A DNA stretch of 64,000 bases from Glycocaulis sp. (GTDB lineage: Bacteria; Pseudomonadota; Alphaproteobacteria; Caulobacterales; Maricaulaceae). Below, in pieces: positions 37,204 to 45,449 of the stretch (the stretch's first letter is position 1; each line of letters begins with the position of its first letter). The stretch lies in the NCBI GenBank assembly GCA_022565665.1, contig JAIUMI010000010.1:1-64000 (forward strand), read 5' to 3'. Made by a program: the position numbers and the translations under genes. The notes beneath the pieces are model-generated. The model made no database searches, was not told where the DNA came from, and was given only the letters and a program-made list of their open reading frames with translations.

Positions 37204-38793
37204 TCACCCAAGTGACAAATCCCGCCAGAGCTGGGGCTGTAGGTTCGCATCGCGGCGGCGCACACGCGGCGAGATCATCCAGAAGGCGCGCTCATGCAGC
37301 AGAGGCACATTGCACTGATATTCGAGAAACACCGCCTCGGCCTCGCGCTGCACCGCGACGCGTTCAGAACGCGAGACAAGCCCGCGCGCTTCCTCCATCA
37401 GCTCGGCAAAGCGCTCCCGGCCCGGCCCGGACCAGCCCGTGTCGTCCGCAAATCCGCCCGGGGCAAAGGGTTCCAGCATGAAGTCCGGCTCGGCCTTGAG
37501 GCCCCGGTTGAAAAAGCCCAGCGTCATGTCGAAATGCGCGCCCGCGACGGCCTGGTTTATGTCGTGCGGGTAGGAGGCGAGGATATCGATCTGGAAGCCG
37601 GCACTGCGCAGATCATCGGCAATCGCAATGGCCACGCGCTCGCGCGCACCGGAAGCGACCCGGAACTGCAGCCGCAGCGGATTGCCCGCGCCGTAGCCGG
37701 CCTCCTCCAGAAGTGCGCGCGCCGCGTCAGGATCCGGCGCCGGCACGATGGGCCCGGTCGACTCTTCAAGCGTTTCAGCCTGGATCACATGGAGGGTCGG
37801 CGAGGCCTCTCCGCTGAAGAAATTGTCGGCAAGGAATTGCCGGTCCACGGCCAGAGAGAGCGCGCGGCGCACCCGCACATCGCCGAGGCCGGGTTTGCGG
37901 TGATTGAGCTTGAGATAGGTGAGGATAGGCGCATCAAACGCGTGCAGCCGGTCGCCAATCTCGCGCTTTAAGAAGCCGATCTGTTCGGCGGGCGGCCGGT
38001 CGGCCAGATCGAGATCGCCAGAGCGGAACAGGCGCGCGCGCGTCGCCTCGTCTTCCACCACATCAATGCGGACATGGGGTATGGAAACGCCCGAGGCCGC
38101 GTGGAAGTGCGGATTGCGTTCCAGGAAGTATGTCAGCGCGCTGGCCTGGCGCAGAACATAGGGGCCGGCGCTGACCCAGTTTTCCGCGCGCACCCATCGG
38201 TCGCCCAGTGCTTCGACGACGTGGCGGGGCAGCGGATAGAACTCGCGCATCAGCACGGGGAAGGCGCCTACCGGCGTATCCAGCTCGAAGATGACCGTGC
38301 GCTCGTCCGGCGCGTGCACGCCGATATCGCTGGCCGCGGCCCTGCCCGCCAGCGCATCGCGCGCACCGCGTACGGCAAAGAAATCGCCCAGATTGGCAAA
38401 GCCGGTGCGCGGATCGACAGCGCGCTGCGCGGTCCACACCACATCGTCTGCGGTGAGCGGCTCGCCGTCAGACCATTTGAGATCCGGCGCGAGGCGGAAG
38501 CGCCATGTCCGTCCGTCATCAGATCGCCAGCTCTGGGCCAGCCCCGGCGCCAGCCCGCCAGACGGGCTGTACTCGGTCAGCGGGGCGTGCAGCTGCTTGT
38601 AGAGCAGGGCGGAGGTGGCGAACTGGCCTTTCAGCGGATCGAGGCTGTCCGGCTCATTGTCGATGGCGACGCGCAACAGGCCGGAAACATCCTCTCCGCG
38701 CTGCCCGCAGGCAGACAGTGCGAACAGGCCTGCGCTGCCGGTCAGGACGGTGCGGCGGGTCGGGCGGGCGAGGGGGACGATATGCGGGCTCAT
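37204..38793 (-). CDS. Peptide-type ABC substrate-binding lipoprotein (SBP_bac_5)
   Basis: About 529 residues. The N-terminus PTRRTVLTGSAGLFALSACG combines a twin-arginine motif with a lipobox (LSAC), indicating Tat export and lipid anchoring. The mature protein is a family 5 solute-binding protein: FATSALLYKQLHAPLTEYS, WSDGEPLTADDVVWTAQRAV, LNHRKPGLGDVRVRRALSLA and a C-terminal EYQCNVPLLHERAFWMI. These bind oligopeptides, nickel or similar ligands. No permease or ATPase gene is nearby, so its partner is elsewhere or absent. The start is set at the ATG at 38793. Confidence 0.85.
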   Translation of the reverse strand: MSPHIVPLARPTRRTVLTGSAGLFALSACGQRGEDVSGLLRVAIDNEPDSLDPLKGQFATSALLYKQLHAPLTEYSPSGGLAPGLAQSWRSDDGRTWRFRLAPDLKWSDGEPLTADDVVWTAQRAVDPRTGFANLGDFFAVRGARDALAGRAAASDIGVHAPDERTVIFELDTPVGAFPVLMREFYPLPRHVVEALGDRWVRAENWVSAGPYVLRQASALTYFLERNPHFHAASGVSIPHVRIDVVEDEATRARLFRSGDLDLADRPPAEQIGFLKREIGDRLHAFDAPILTYLKLNHRKPGLGDVRVRRALSLAVDRQFLADNFFSGEASPTLHVIQAETLEESTGPIVPAPDPDAARALLEEAGYGAGNPLRLQFRVASGARERVAIAIADDLRSAGFQIDILASYPHDINQAVAGAHFDMTLGFFNRGLKAEPDFMLEPFAPGGFADDTGWSGPGRERFAELMEEARGLVSRSERVAVQREAEAVFLEYQCNVPLLHERAFWMISPRVRRRDANLQPQLWRDLSLG

Positions 38794-38832
38794 GGCCCGC
38801 ACTCTTAACCTGCCATCACCGGCTGGCAATCC

Positions 38833-41151
38833 TTACCAGCGTGCACGCAAGGCGGCCCAGCCCAGGGCTTCGGGCTCGGCATTGGCCAGATGGCCCGGCT
38901 CACGCGTTACCCGCGCGGCGAGCGTGGCGTCCACGCGGTCGGTAAGCGGGCGCCGCCAGGCCGCTTCCAGCGATATCTCCCGGCCCGACGGGCTGAGCGA
39001 GGCATGGCGGCGCTCATAGCTCACCCTGTCTTCGCGGTCGACCTGTACCGGCACGCGTGCCGATACCTGTCCGCGTTCCACACGCAAGGGCTGGGCGAGG
39101 GTAAATCCGAAGCGTCCGCCCGCCAGCGGCCGGTCAATCCCGGCGCTCCACGCGCTGGCCTCCATGGCCTGTTCCAGGGTCAGCGCTGCGGGCATGCTGA
39201 ACTCGCCGGTGACGTATTCCACGCGCGCTGCGCCGCGCCAGCCCAGTGGCAGCCCGCCGGACCAGAGCGCGGCGGTAAAGCGCGTATCGGCTGCGTCCTC
39301 GCCGCCAAACCGGCTGGCCAGCCCGCCGCCCATCACCGAGCCGGTCTCCTGCCCGGTGCCGGTTTCAAGCCCGAAGGTCTGACCGGTCAGGGCCCCCTGT
39401 CGCATCGTGTAGGTGAGGGCGACAGAGTTGAAGGCGCCGGTTTCACCGGATGAAGAGCGCATGTGGAAAGCGACCGGCCCGAAATCATAGCTGGCCGCAA
39501 CCCATTCGCGGGAGCCTGCAAACCGGGCAACCGCGCCGGAGAACAGGGTTTCGGACAATACCGAGACGCCCGCGCCGCCCGTGGGCGAGGGCGAGGAGAA
39601 GCCGCGCCCGGCTTCCACGCTGAGGCCCCCCTGACGGAAGGCGAAGGACATGTCCGGATTGGACTGGTACCAGTCCTGCGGCAGGTTGCGCAGCAGGTGC
39701 GGCGGCTGCCAGTTCATGCGCAGATTGATCGTGGCCGGTCCCACCTCGGTGCGCGAGGCGCGCGCCAGGCTGGACGCCGCGGCGCTTTCCATCGCCGCAA
39801 GGGCGCTGCTGGGCAGGGCCGATGGCTGATCGGAATTGAGATGGAAGGGGCGGCGATAGCCGTCGCGCATGATGGCGTCCTCCAGCATCCCGCTTCTCCA
39901 CAACCAGTCGCCATAAGGGCCGGTGGGCATGGATAAAAGCAGATCCAGCGGCACCGCTTCGGCGCTGCCAAAGCGCATGCTGGTACTGCCGACCGGCTGG
40001 AACGCAGCGGCCAGATCGATAAGACCGCGGCCGTATACGCTATCAATTCCCGGATCACCCAAATCCAGTGCCGTGTCGAACAGGATCTGAAGCGCCTCAT
40101 TTCCCTGCAGGTTGGGGAAAGCATCCAGTAGCAGGGCAAGAGCGCCGGCTACATGCGGCGCGGCAAAGCTTGTGCCCGAATAAAGGACAAGCTGCGGATT
40201 GCCGTCATCATCATCAAGGAAGGGCGTCAGGATGCGCCGGCCCGGCGCCATCAGGAATGTCTCGCCGGCATTGCCCGCACGATTGGAGAAGCTGGTAATG
40301 ACGGTCTCGTCCGGAGAACAGTTTTCACCGCCGCCGGGGCATTGCACGGCGCCCACAGCGACCACAAACCCTTGCGCATCCGGCGTATTGGCAAAGTTGG
40401 CCGGGAAGTTGGGCTGGTCGCCCGTGCCGTCGGTCTCCTCACCGCTATTGCCCGCAGAGACAACGATGAAAATACCTGCGTTCACTGCCCGGCGCATGGC
40501 TGCGAAGGTCTGGCTGAACGCGTCATTGCTGCCGATATCGCGGCCCAGTGACAGATTGATCACCCGGGCATTATGGCTGATCGCATAGTCGATGGACGCT
40601 GCGATATTGCTGTCCGAATAGCGGCAGCCGCCATCATCGGGATCGTCATCCTCGCACGTCCCAGGTGTATCTGCGCGGATAGCCAGAATGGTGCTCTGGA
40701 ACGCGACGCCGTGACCGCCACGGTCGTTCTTGTTGGCCGCGACGACACCGGCGACACCGGTGCCATGCCCGTCAATATCCTCCAGCTCGCCGCGCGAACC
40801 GACGATGTCCGTACTTTCAGGAGACAATCGCCCGATCAACTCGGGATGAGACTGGTTCACCCCGGTATCGACCACGGCCACCACGATACCCTGCCCGGTC
40901 GCGCCGGCCGCATAGGCCGTCGACGCATTGATCAGCCGCAGCCCGTACTGGCGGTTATACTCTGCTGTCTCGAAGTCTGACGGATTGCCCGGCGGCGGCG
41001 GCGGCGGCGGTGGGGGAGGCGGCGGTGGTGGTGGTGGTGGTGGTGGCGCAGGGGTAACCGTGGGGCCTCCGCCGCCTCCGCCGCCACAACCGGTAACGCC
41101 AAGAGCCAGTACGGTGAAAACGGAAACCAGAAGCGCGCTGCGCCGGATCAT
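38833..41151 (-). CDS. S8 (subtilisin-like) lipoprotein peptidase with polyproline linker and barrel-like C-terminus
   Basis: About 772 residues. Signal peptide with lipobox VTGC, then a Gly run and a run of 19 prolines. Residues about 60-390 are a subtilase domain: Asp in VAVVDTGVNQSHPEL, His in DIDGHGTGVAGVVA and Ser in YSGTSFAAPHVAGALALLL. The last about 370 residues contain repeated amphipathic beta segments and end in ALRARW, like an outer-membrane barrel or autotransporter-type domain, though I cannot assign a family. The ATG at 41151 has GGGA about 7 bases upstream; a TTG two codons earlier is also open. It probably processes proteins at the cell surface or periplasm. Confidence 0.8.
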   Translation of the reverse strand: MIRRSALLVSVFTVLALGVTGCGGGGGGGPTVTPAPPPPPPPPPPPPPPPPPPPGNPSDFETAEYNRQYGLRLINASTAYAAGATGQGIVVAVVDTGVNQSHPELIGRLSPESTDIVGSRGELEDIDGHGTGVAGVVAANKNDRGGHGVAFQSTILAIRADTPGTCEDDDPDDGGCRYSDSNIAASIDYAISHNARVINLSLGRDIGSNDAFSQTFAAMRRAVNAGIFIVVSAGNSGEETDGTGDQPNFPANFANTPDAQGFVVAVGAVQCPGGGENCSPDETVITSFSNRAGNAGETFLMAPGRRILTPFLDDDDGNPQLVLYSGTSFAAPHVAGALALLLDAFPNLQGNEALQILFDTALDLGDPGIDSVYGRGLIDLAAAFQPVGSTSMRFGSAEAVPLDLLLSMPTGPYGDWLWRSGMLEDAIMRDGYRRPFHLNSDQPSALPSSALAAMESAAASSLARASRTEVGPATINLRMNWQPPHLLRNLPQDWYQSNPDMSFAFRQGGLSVEAGRGFSSPSPTGGAGVSVLSETLFSGAVARFAGSREWVAASYDFGPVAFHMRSSSGETGAFNSVALTYTMRQGALTGQTFGLETGTGQETGSVMGGGLASRFGGEDAADTRFTAALWSGGLPLGWRGAARVEYVTGEFSMPAALTLEQAMEASAWSAGIDRPLAGGRFGFTLAQPLRVERGQVSARVPVQVDREDRVSYERRHASLSPSGREISLEAAWRRPLTDRVDATLAARVTREPGHLANAEPEALGWAALRARW
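40990..41046. repeat. Triplet microsatellite encoding polyproline
   Basis: Nineteen consecutive triplets, mostly CGG (seven then two) and TGG (eight in total) on the plus strand, read CCG/CCA proline codons on the minus strand within the S8 peptidase gene. Length change by slippage would keep frame in steps of three and alter the linker length. Confidence 0.85.
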
Positions 41152-41255
41152 GGGCAATCCCTCTCATCATACGCGTCGTCTGTCCCTTGAGAGGAAGATT
41201 AACGCGCAACGCCGGAAATGAAAATCAGCTTCGGCGCAGAGGGGTTAAATCGGTG

Positions 41256-42458
41256 TCAATCCGACAGGCGGGCGACGAACTCATCGAACACGGCAAAGGA
41301 GTCCTGCGGTCCCGGGCTGGCCTCAGGGTGATGCTGGACCGACATGACGGGGTGGTCGTTCAGGCGAAAGCCGCAATTGGTGCCGTCAAACAGCGACACA
41401 TGCGTCTCTTCGGCATTGTCTGGCAGGCTGTCGCGGTCCACGGCGAAACCATGATTCATCGACACGATCTCCACCTGTCCGGAGAGCAGGTTCTTCACCG
41501 GATGGTTCGCGCCATGATGGCCGTGGGGCATCTTCACCGTCTTTGCGCCGATCGCCAGCGCCAGCATCTGGTGGCCAAGGCAGATGCCAAGCGTGGGAAT
41601 ACCCGCCTCAATCACGGCGCGAATGGTGGCAAGGGCGTATTCGCCCGTGGCAGCCGGATCACCGGGACCGTTCGAGACCACGACACCGGCCGGATTGAGC
41701 GCCAGTACCTCGCTGGCGGGCATATTGCCCGGCACGACCCGCACCCGTGCGCCTGCGCCTGCGAGACGGCGTAATATGTTGGCCTTCACACCGTAATCGA
41801 GCACGACCACCAGCGGGCCGTCCTTGGGGCCTGCGCCCGGCCCGTCCGGCCAGGCCCAGTCCGCTTCGGTCCAGTCACTGGCCGCTTCGCCCAGCACCTG
41901 ACCGGCCAGTTCCGTGCCTTCCATGGCGGGTGCGTCAGCCGCGAGCGCCTTGAGGGCTTCAATGTCCAGCCGGCCGTCCGGCGCATGGACGATAGCAGCG
42001 ATAGGCATGCCCTGTTCGCGGATACGCGCGGTCAGGGCGCGGGTGTCCACGCCGGTCACGGCCACGATGCCGCGCGCGGCCAGCCATTCTGAAAAGCTCT
42101 GCTCGGCACGCCAGTTCGCAGGCGGTGTGATAGGAGCTCTGGAGACCATGCCGACTGCGGCCTTGCGCGCCCGGTCGCTGGCGGCTTCCTCGTCCTGCCG
42201 GTTGGCACCGACATTGCCGATATGGGGGAAGGTGAAGCATACGATCTGGGCCGCATAGGACGGATCGGCGAGAATTTCCTGGTGGCCGGTCATGGCGGTG
42301 TTGAAGCACAGCTCGCCGGTGGCCACGCCGGAGGCGCCCGCGCCCATTCCGGGGATTACCGTGCCGTCGCGCAGCACTATCGCGCCGGTTGCACCTTCAA
42401 GAGGGGTGTCTTTCCAAGGGCTTATGGCGGGCGCTTGATTCTCGGTGATTTCCGGCAT
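41256..42458 (-). CDS. carA: Carbamoyl-phosphate synthase small subunit
   Basis: 400 residues, the glutaminase subunit feeding ammonia to CarB. The N-terminal CPSase-specific domain has GELCFNTAMTGHQEILADPS; the C-terminal class I amidotransferase has the nucleophile Cys293 in LGICLGHQMLALA and the H-x-E in HHPEASPGP. The ATG at 42458 (MPEITENQAP) gives normal length; a longer frame starts at 42596. Same strand as carB but not adjacent. Confidence 0.95.
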   Translation of the reverse strand: MPEITENQAPAISPWKDTPLEGATGAIVLRDGTVIPGMGAGASGVATGELCFNTAMTGHQEILADPSYAAQIVCFTFPHIGNVGANRQDEEAASDRARKAAVGMVSRAPITPPANWRAEQSFSEWLAARGIVAVTGVDTRALTARIREQGMPIAAIVHAPDGRLDIEALKALAADAPAMEGTELAGQVLGEAASDWTEADWAWPDGPGAGPKDGPLVVVLDYGVKANILRRLAGAGARVRVVPGNMPASEVLALNPAGVVVSNGPGDPAATGEYALATIRAVIEAGIPTLGICLGHQMLALAIGAKTVKMPHGHHGANHPVKNLLSGQVEIVSMNHGFAVDRDSLPDNAEETHVSLFDGTNCGFRLNDHPVMSVQHHPEASPGPQDSFAVFDEFVARLSD

Positions 42459-42519
42459 ATCTGACACTCCGACAAGCGCTGGGTGCGCCGCAGCAAAGGG
42501 GTTGCGGGCAAACGCGCGG

Positions 42520-42548
42520 ACGGTATGTGAGCCGCACCAATACGTCAA
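42520..42548 (-). promoter_or_regulatory. Putative carA promoter
   Basis: Minus-strand TTGACG (42543-42548), 17-base spacer and TACCGT (42520-42525). This would give a 5' leader of about 55 bases to the carA ATG. The -10 match is modest. Confidence 0.4.
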
Positions 42549-42587
42549 GCACGCTGGAAGCTGCAAAAGCATCACAAAATCAAAGGG

Positions 42588-42616
42588 TTGGCGCATATAT
42601 GTGCAACCCGTACACT
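42588..42616 (+). promoter_or_regulatory. Putative promoter of the yqeY gene, near-leaderless
   Basis: TTGGCG (42588-42593), 17-base spacer and TACACT (42611-42616). The expected start of transcription is about 42622-42624, only 3-5 bases before the ATG at 42627, and no Shine-Dalgarno sequence is seen, so the message would be essentially leaderless. Confidence 0.45.
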
Positions 42617-42626
42617 TGGGTGAACC

Positions 42627-43094
42627 ATGTCGCTACGCGACCGAATTACTGAAGACCTGAAATCGGCCATGCGGGCCAAGGACGCGCTGCGCCTGAGCAC
42701 GCTGCGCCTTGTGCAGGCCGCCATCAAGGATCGTGACATCGCTGCGCGCGCCGAGGACCGGTGCGATGGCTGCGAGGAGAGCGAAATCCTCGCCCTGCTG
42801 CAGAAGCTGGTGAAACAGCGCGAGGAAAGCGCGGCCACGTATGAGAATGCGGGGCGACTTGATCTGGCCGAGCGCGAGCAGGCCGAGGCCGATATCGTGC
42901 GCACCTATCTGCCCACGCCGATGGATGAGACCGAGATTGAAGAGGCGGCTGAAACCGTCGTTGAAGAGCTGGGCGCCACCGGCCTGAAGGATATGGGCAA
43001 GTGCATGGGCGCGCTGAAACGGCGCTATACCGGCCGCATGGACTTCTCCAAGGCGGGCGAGACGGTGAAGACGCTGCTGCAAAGCCGCGCCTGA
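42627..43094 (+). CDS. GatB/YqeY domain protein
   Basis: 155 residues, the stand-alone YqeY family sharing the tRNA-binding tail domain of GatB. MSLRDRITEDLKSAMRAKDA and LSTLRLVQAAIKDRDIAAR open it; RTYLPTPMDETEIEEAAET and LKDMGKCMGALKRRYTGRMD close it, all family landmarks. In many bacteria it sits just before dnaG and rpoD, as here. Its cellular role is not established; a link to tRNA amidation is possible. Confidence 0.9.
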   Translation: MSLRDRITEDLKSAMRAKDALRLSTLRLVQAAIKDRDIAARAEDRCDGCEESEILALLQKLVKQREESAATYENAGRLDLAEREQAEADIVRTYLPTPMDETEIEEAAETVVEELGATGLKDMGKCMGALKRRYTGRMDFSKAGETVKTLLQSRA

Positions 43095-43111
43095 GGCGTG
43101 GGCGGGCAGTC

Positions 43112-43519
43112 ATGAATACGCGTCTGGGCGCAGTGACGCTTGTCGTGCGTGACTATGACGAGGCCATCGATTTTTTTGTGAACAGGCTCGGCTTCACGCT
43201 GGAGAGCGATGAATCGCTGGGCGTCGGCAAGCGCTGGGTGATTGTGGCGCCGTCCGGAGCCGGGCAGGGCGGTTGCCGCCTTTTGCTGGCGCGGGCCGTG
43301 ACCTCCAGCCAGCGCGCTGCGATCGGTGCGCAAACAGGTGGGCGCGTCTTCCTGTTTTTGGAGACGGATGATTTTGACCGCGATTATCAGCGTTTCCGCA
43401 TCAATGGCGTCGTGTTCCGAGAGACGCCGCGCGACGAAGACTATGGCCGCGTGGCGGTGTTCGAGGACATTTGTGGGAATCTCTGGGATCTGATCGAGCC
43501 GCGCACCGCAGCACGCTAG
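43112..43519 (+). CDS. VOC-family (glyoxalase-like) protein
   Basis: 135 residues forming one vicinal-oxygen-chelate fold with the two beta-alpha-beta-beta-beta repeats. VTLVVRDYDEAIDFFVNRLGFTLE in parts marks the first, and FLETDDFDRDYQRF to FEDICGNLWDLIEP the second; the closing glutamate (LIEP) is a usual metal ligand. The first repeat lacks an obvious metal histidine, so binding is uncertain. Start set at the ATG at 43112. It lies between yqeY and dnaG on the same strand and may share their transcript. Confidence 0.78.
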   Translation: MNTRLGAVTLVVRDYDEAIDFFVNRLGFTLESDESLGVGKRWVIVAPSGAGQGGCRLLLARAVTSSQRAAIGAQTGGRVFLFLETDDFDRDYQRFRINGVVFRETPRDEDYGRVAVFEDICGNLWDLIEPRTAAR

Positions 43520-43553
43520 TGCCAGCTCCAGGTAAATCTGCCAATCTGCATTC

Positions 43554-45380
43554 ATGGCCCTGCCCGACGGATTCCTTGACGAGTTGAAATCGCGCATAAC
43601 CCTGTCTGACCTTGTCGGACGGAGCGTGGCCCTGCGCCGGCAGGGGCGCGAGTTCGCCGGGCTTTCTCCATTCAAGAAGGAGCGCACGCCCTCTTTTTTC
43701 GTCAATGATGACAAGGGCTTCTATCACTGCTTTTCCAGCCAGAAACATGGCGATGCGATCTCCTGGCTGGAGGAAACGCAAGGGCTGAGCTTTATCGAGG
43801 CGGTGGAGGTGCTCGCCGCCGAAGCGGGCATGACCATGCCTGCGCCGGACCCGGAAGCGGCAAAAAAGGACGCCCGGCGCAAGGAGCTGGTGGAGTGGAA
43901 TGCGCTCGCTCAAGCCTTCTTCGCCCGCCAGCTTCACACCGGCGAGGGTAGCCAGGCGCGCGAATATCTCGAAGGGCGCGGGCTCGGCCCGGAAGACTGG
44001 AACCGTTTCGGGCTGGGCTATGCGCCGGACCGGCGCACCGCGCTGAAGGACTATCTCGTCAATGAGGGCGCGCGGGTTGAAGAGCTTGTCGAGGTAGGGC
44101 TGCTGATCGCGCCGGAGGATGGCGGGGCGGCCTATGACCGCTTCCGCGGGCGCATCATGTTCCCGATTGCCGATCCGCGCGGGCGGCTGGTGGCGTTTGG
44201 CGGGCGGGCCCTGTCCAAAGAGGTGCGCGCCAAATACCTCAACTCCCCGGAAACACCACTCTTCCACAAGGGTCACACCCTCTACCGCTATCCCGAGGCA
44301 CGCGCGGCGGCCTCGGCGCCGGACGGCAATATCCGCGGTCTCGTCGTGGCTGAGGGCTATATGGATGTGATCGCGCTGGCGCGTGCCGGCATCGACCATG
44401 GCGTAGCCCCGCTGGGCACAGCCCTGACAGAAGATCAGATACGCCTTTTGTGGCGGGCCGGGCCGGAGCCCGTGATCTGCTTGGATGGTGACAGCGCGGG
44501 CCAGCGCGCGGCGGGCCTGGCCGCAGAGCGCGCTCTGCCCCTGCTGGAGCCGGGCAGGACGCTGCGCTTTGTCTTCCTGCCAGACGGGCAGGACCCCGAC
44601 GATGTGCTGCGCGCCAAGGGGGCGGAGGCCCTGCGCAAGCTGATCGCGGAGAACCGCCCGCTGGTGGATATGCTGTGGGAACGCGAATTTGCGCTTGAGC
44701 CGCTGGACGACCCTGACCGGCGGGCCGGATTCCGCCGCCGCCTGCGCGCGCTGGCCGCGAAAATCGCTGATCCGGACGTGAAGGCGGAATACCGCGCCGA
44801 GTTCGACCGGCGCCTGACGGAAGCCTTCGGGCGCAAATCATCGCGTGAGCCCTGGCGCGGGCGGCGGCGCAGTGATGACGGTCTGCCCGAGGGCGGGCCG
44901 ATGCCGGAGACCCGCAAGCTGGCCGGCTCGGCGCGCACGGCGCCCGCGGTGCGTCACCTTCTTCTGGCCGTTCTGGAATGGCCGGCACTGGCCCATAATG
45001 AGGCGGAAACGCTGGCCGAGCTGGATTGTGGTCCGCTTGACAGCCTGCGTGACGCTATTCTAGACGCATGTTCTTCTGGCCTAGCTGTGGAAAAGGACAG
45101 GCTCCGGGCCGAGTTGTCGCGCGCGGGCCATCACGCCACGATCACAAGGCTGGAAACGGAATTGAGGCCCATGCTGGCCGTCATGGGGGGGGAAGCAGCA
45201 GATCAGCCGGCACGACAGGATGCTTGGCGGGCGCTTGCGGCTTCCTATATGGAGAGAAGCAGTCGGTTGCGCAGCCGCAGTGAAGCGCGCCAGCTGGAAA
45301 GCGAAGCACTGGCGCGCGGGGACAGTGAAAGCGTGCGCCAGCTGATTGCGGGATACAAGGCCAGCCGCCGGCGCCGATAG
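43554..45380 (+). CDS. dnaG: DNA primase DnaG
   Basis: 608 residues, the primase that makes RNA primers at the replication fork. Residues 1-95 are the zinc-binding-domain region, but of the four expected ligands three are replaced: Ser38 (SPFK), Lys41 and Ser62, leaving Cys59 (YHCFSS). Degenerate zinc sites occur in alphaproteobacterial DnaG, so this is probably lineage-typical. The TOPRIM core (about 255-340) is intact: VVAEGYMDVIALA and VICLDGDSAGQRAA. The C-terminal helicase-binding domain (about 460-600) is present. It sits 70 bases before rpoD in the conserved dnaG-rpoD order. Confidence 0.95.
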   Translation: MALPDGFLDELKSRITLSDLVGRSVALRRQGREFAGLSPFKKERTPSFFVNDDKGFYHCFSSQKHGDAISWLEETQGLSFIEAVEVLAAEAGMTMPAPDPEAAKKDARRKELVEWNALAQAFFARQLHTGEGSQAREYLEGRGLGPEDWNRFGLGYAPDRRTALKDYLVNEGARVEELVEVGLLIAPEDGGAAYDRFRGRIMFPIADPRGRLVAFGGRALSKEVRAKYLNSPETPLFHKGHTLYRYPEARAAASAPDGNIRGLVVAEGYMDVIALARAGIDHGVAPLGTALTEDQIRLLWRAGPEPVICLDGDSAGQRAAGLAAERALPLLEPGRTLRFVFLPDGQDPDDVLRAKGAEALRKLIAENRPLVDMLWEREFALEPLDDPDRRAGFRRRLRALAAKIADPDVKAEYRAEFDRRLTEAFGRKSSREPWRGRRRSDDGLPEGGPMPETRKLAGSARTAPAVRHLLLAVLEWPALAHNEAETLAELDCGPLDSLRDAILDACSSGLAVEKDRLRAELSRAGHHATITRLETELRPMLAVMGGEAADQPARQDAWRALAASYMERSSRLRSRSEARQLESEALARGDSESVRQLIAGYKASRRRR

Positions 45381-45449
45381 CGCTGCGCGGGTTTAATCAT
45401 TTGTGATGCGGGGTCCCGGCGGAACGCATCAAGGGAGTTCAAGTCAGGC

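Noticed and set aside
40990-41046. CRISPR-like or tandem repeat signal
   Set aside because: It is a triplet microsatellite coding for prolines, with no spacers.
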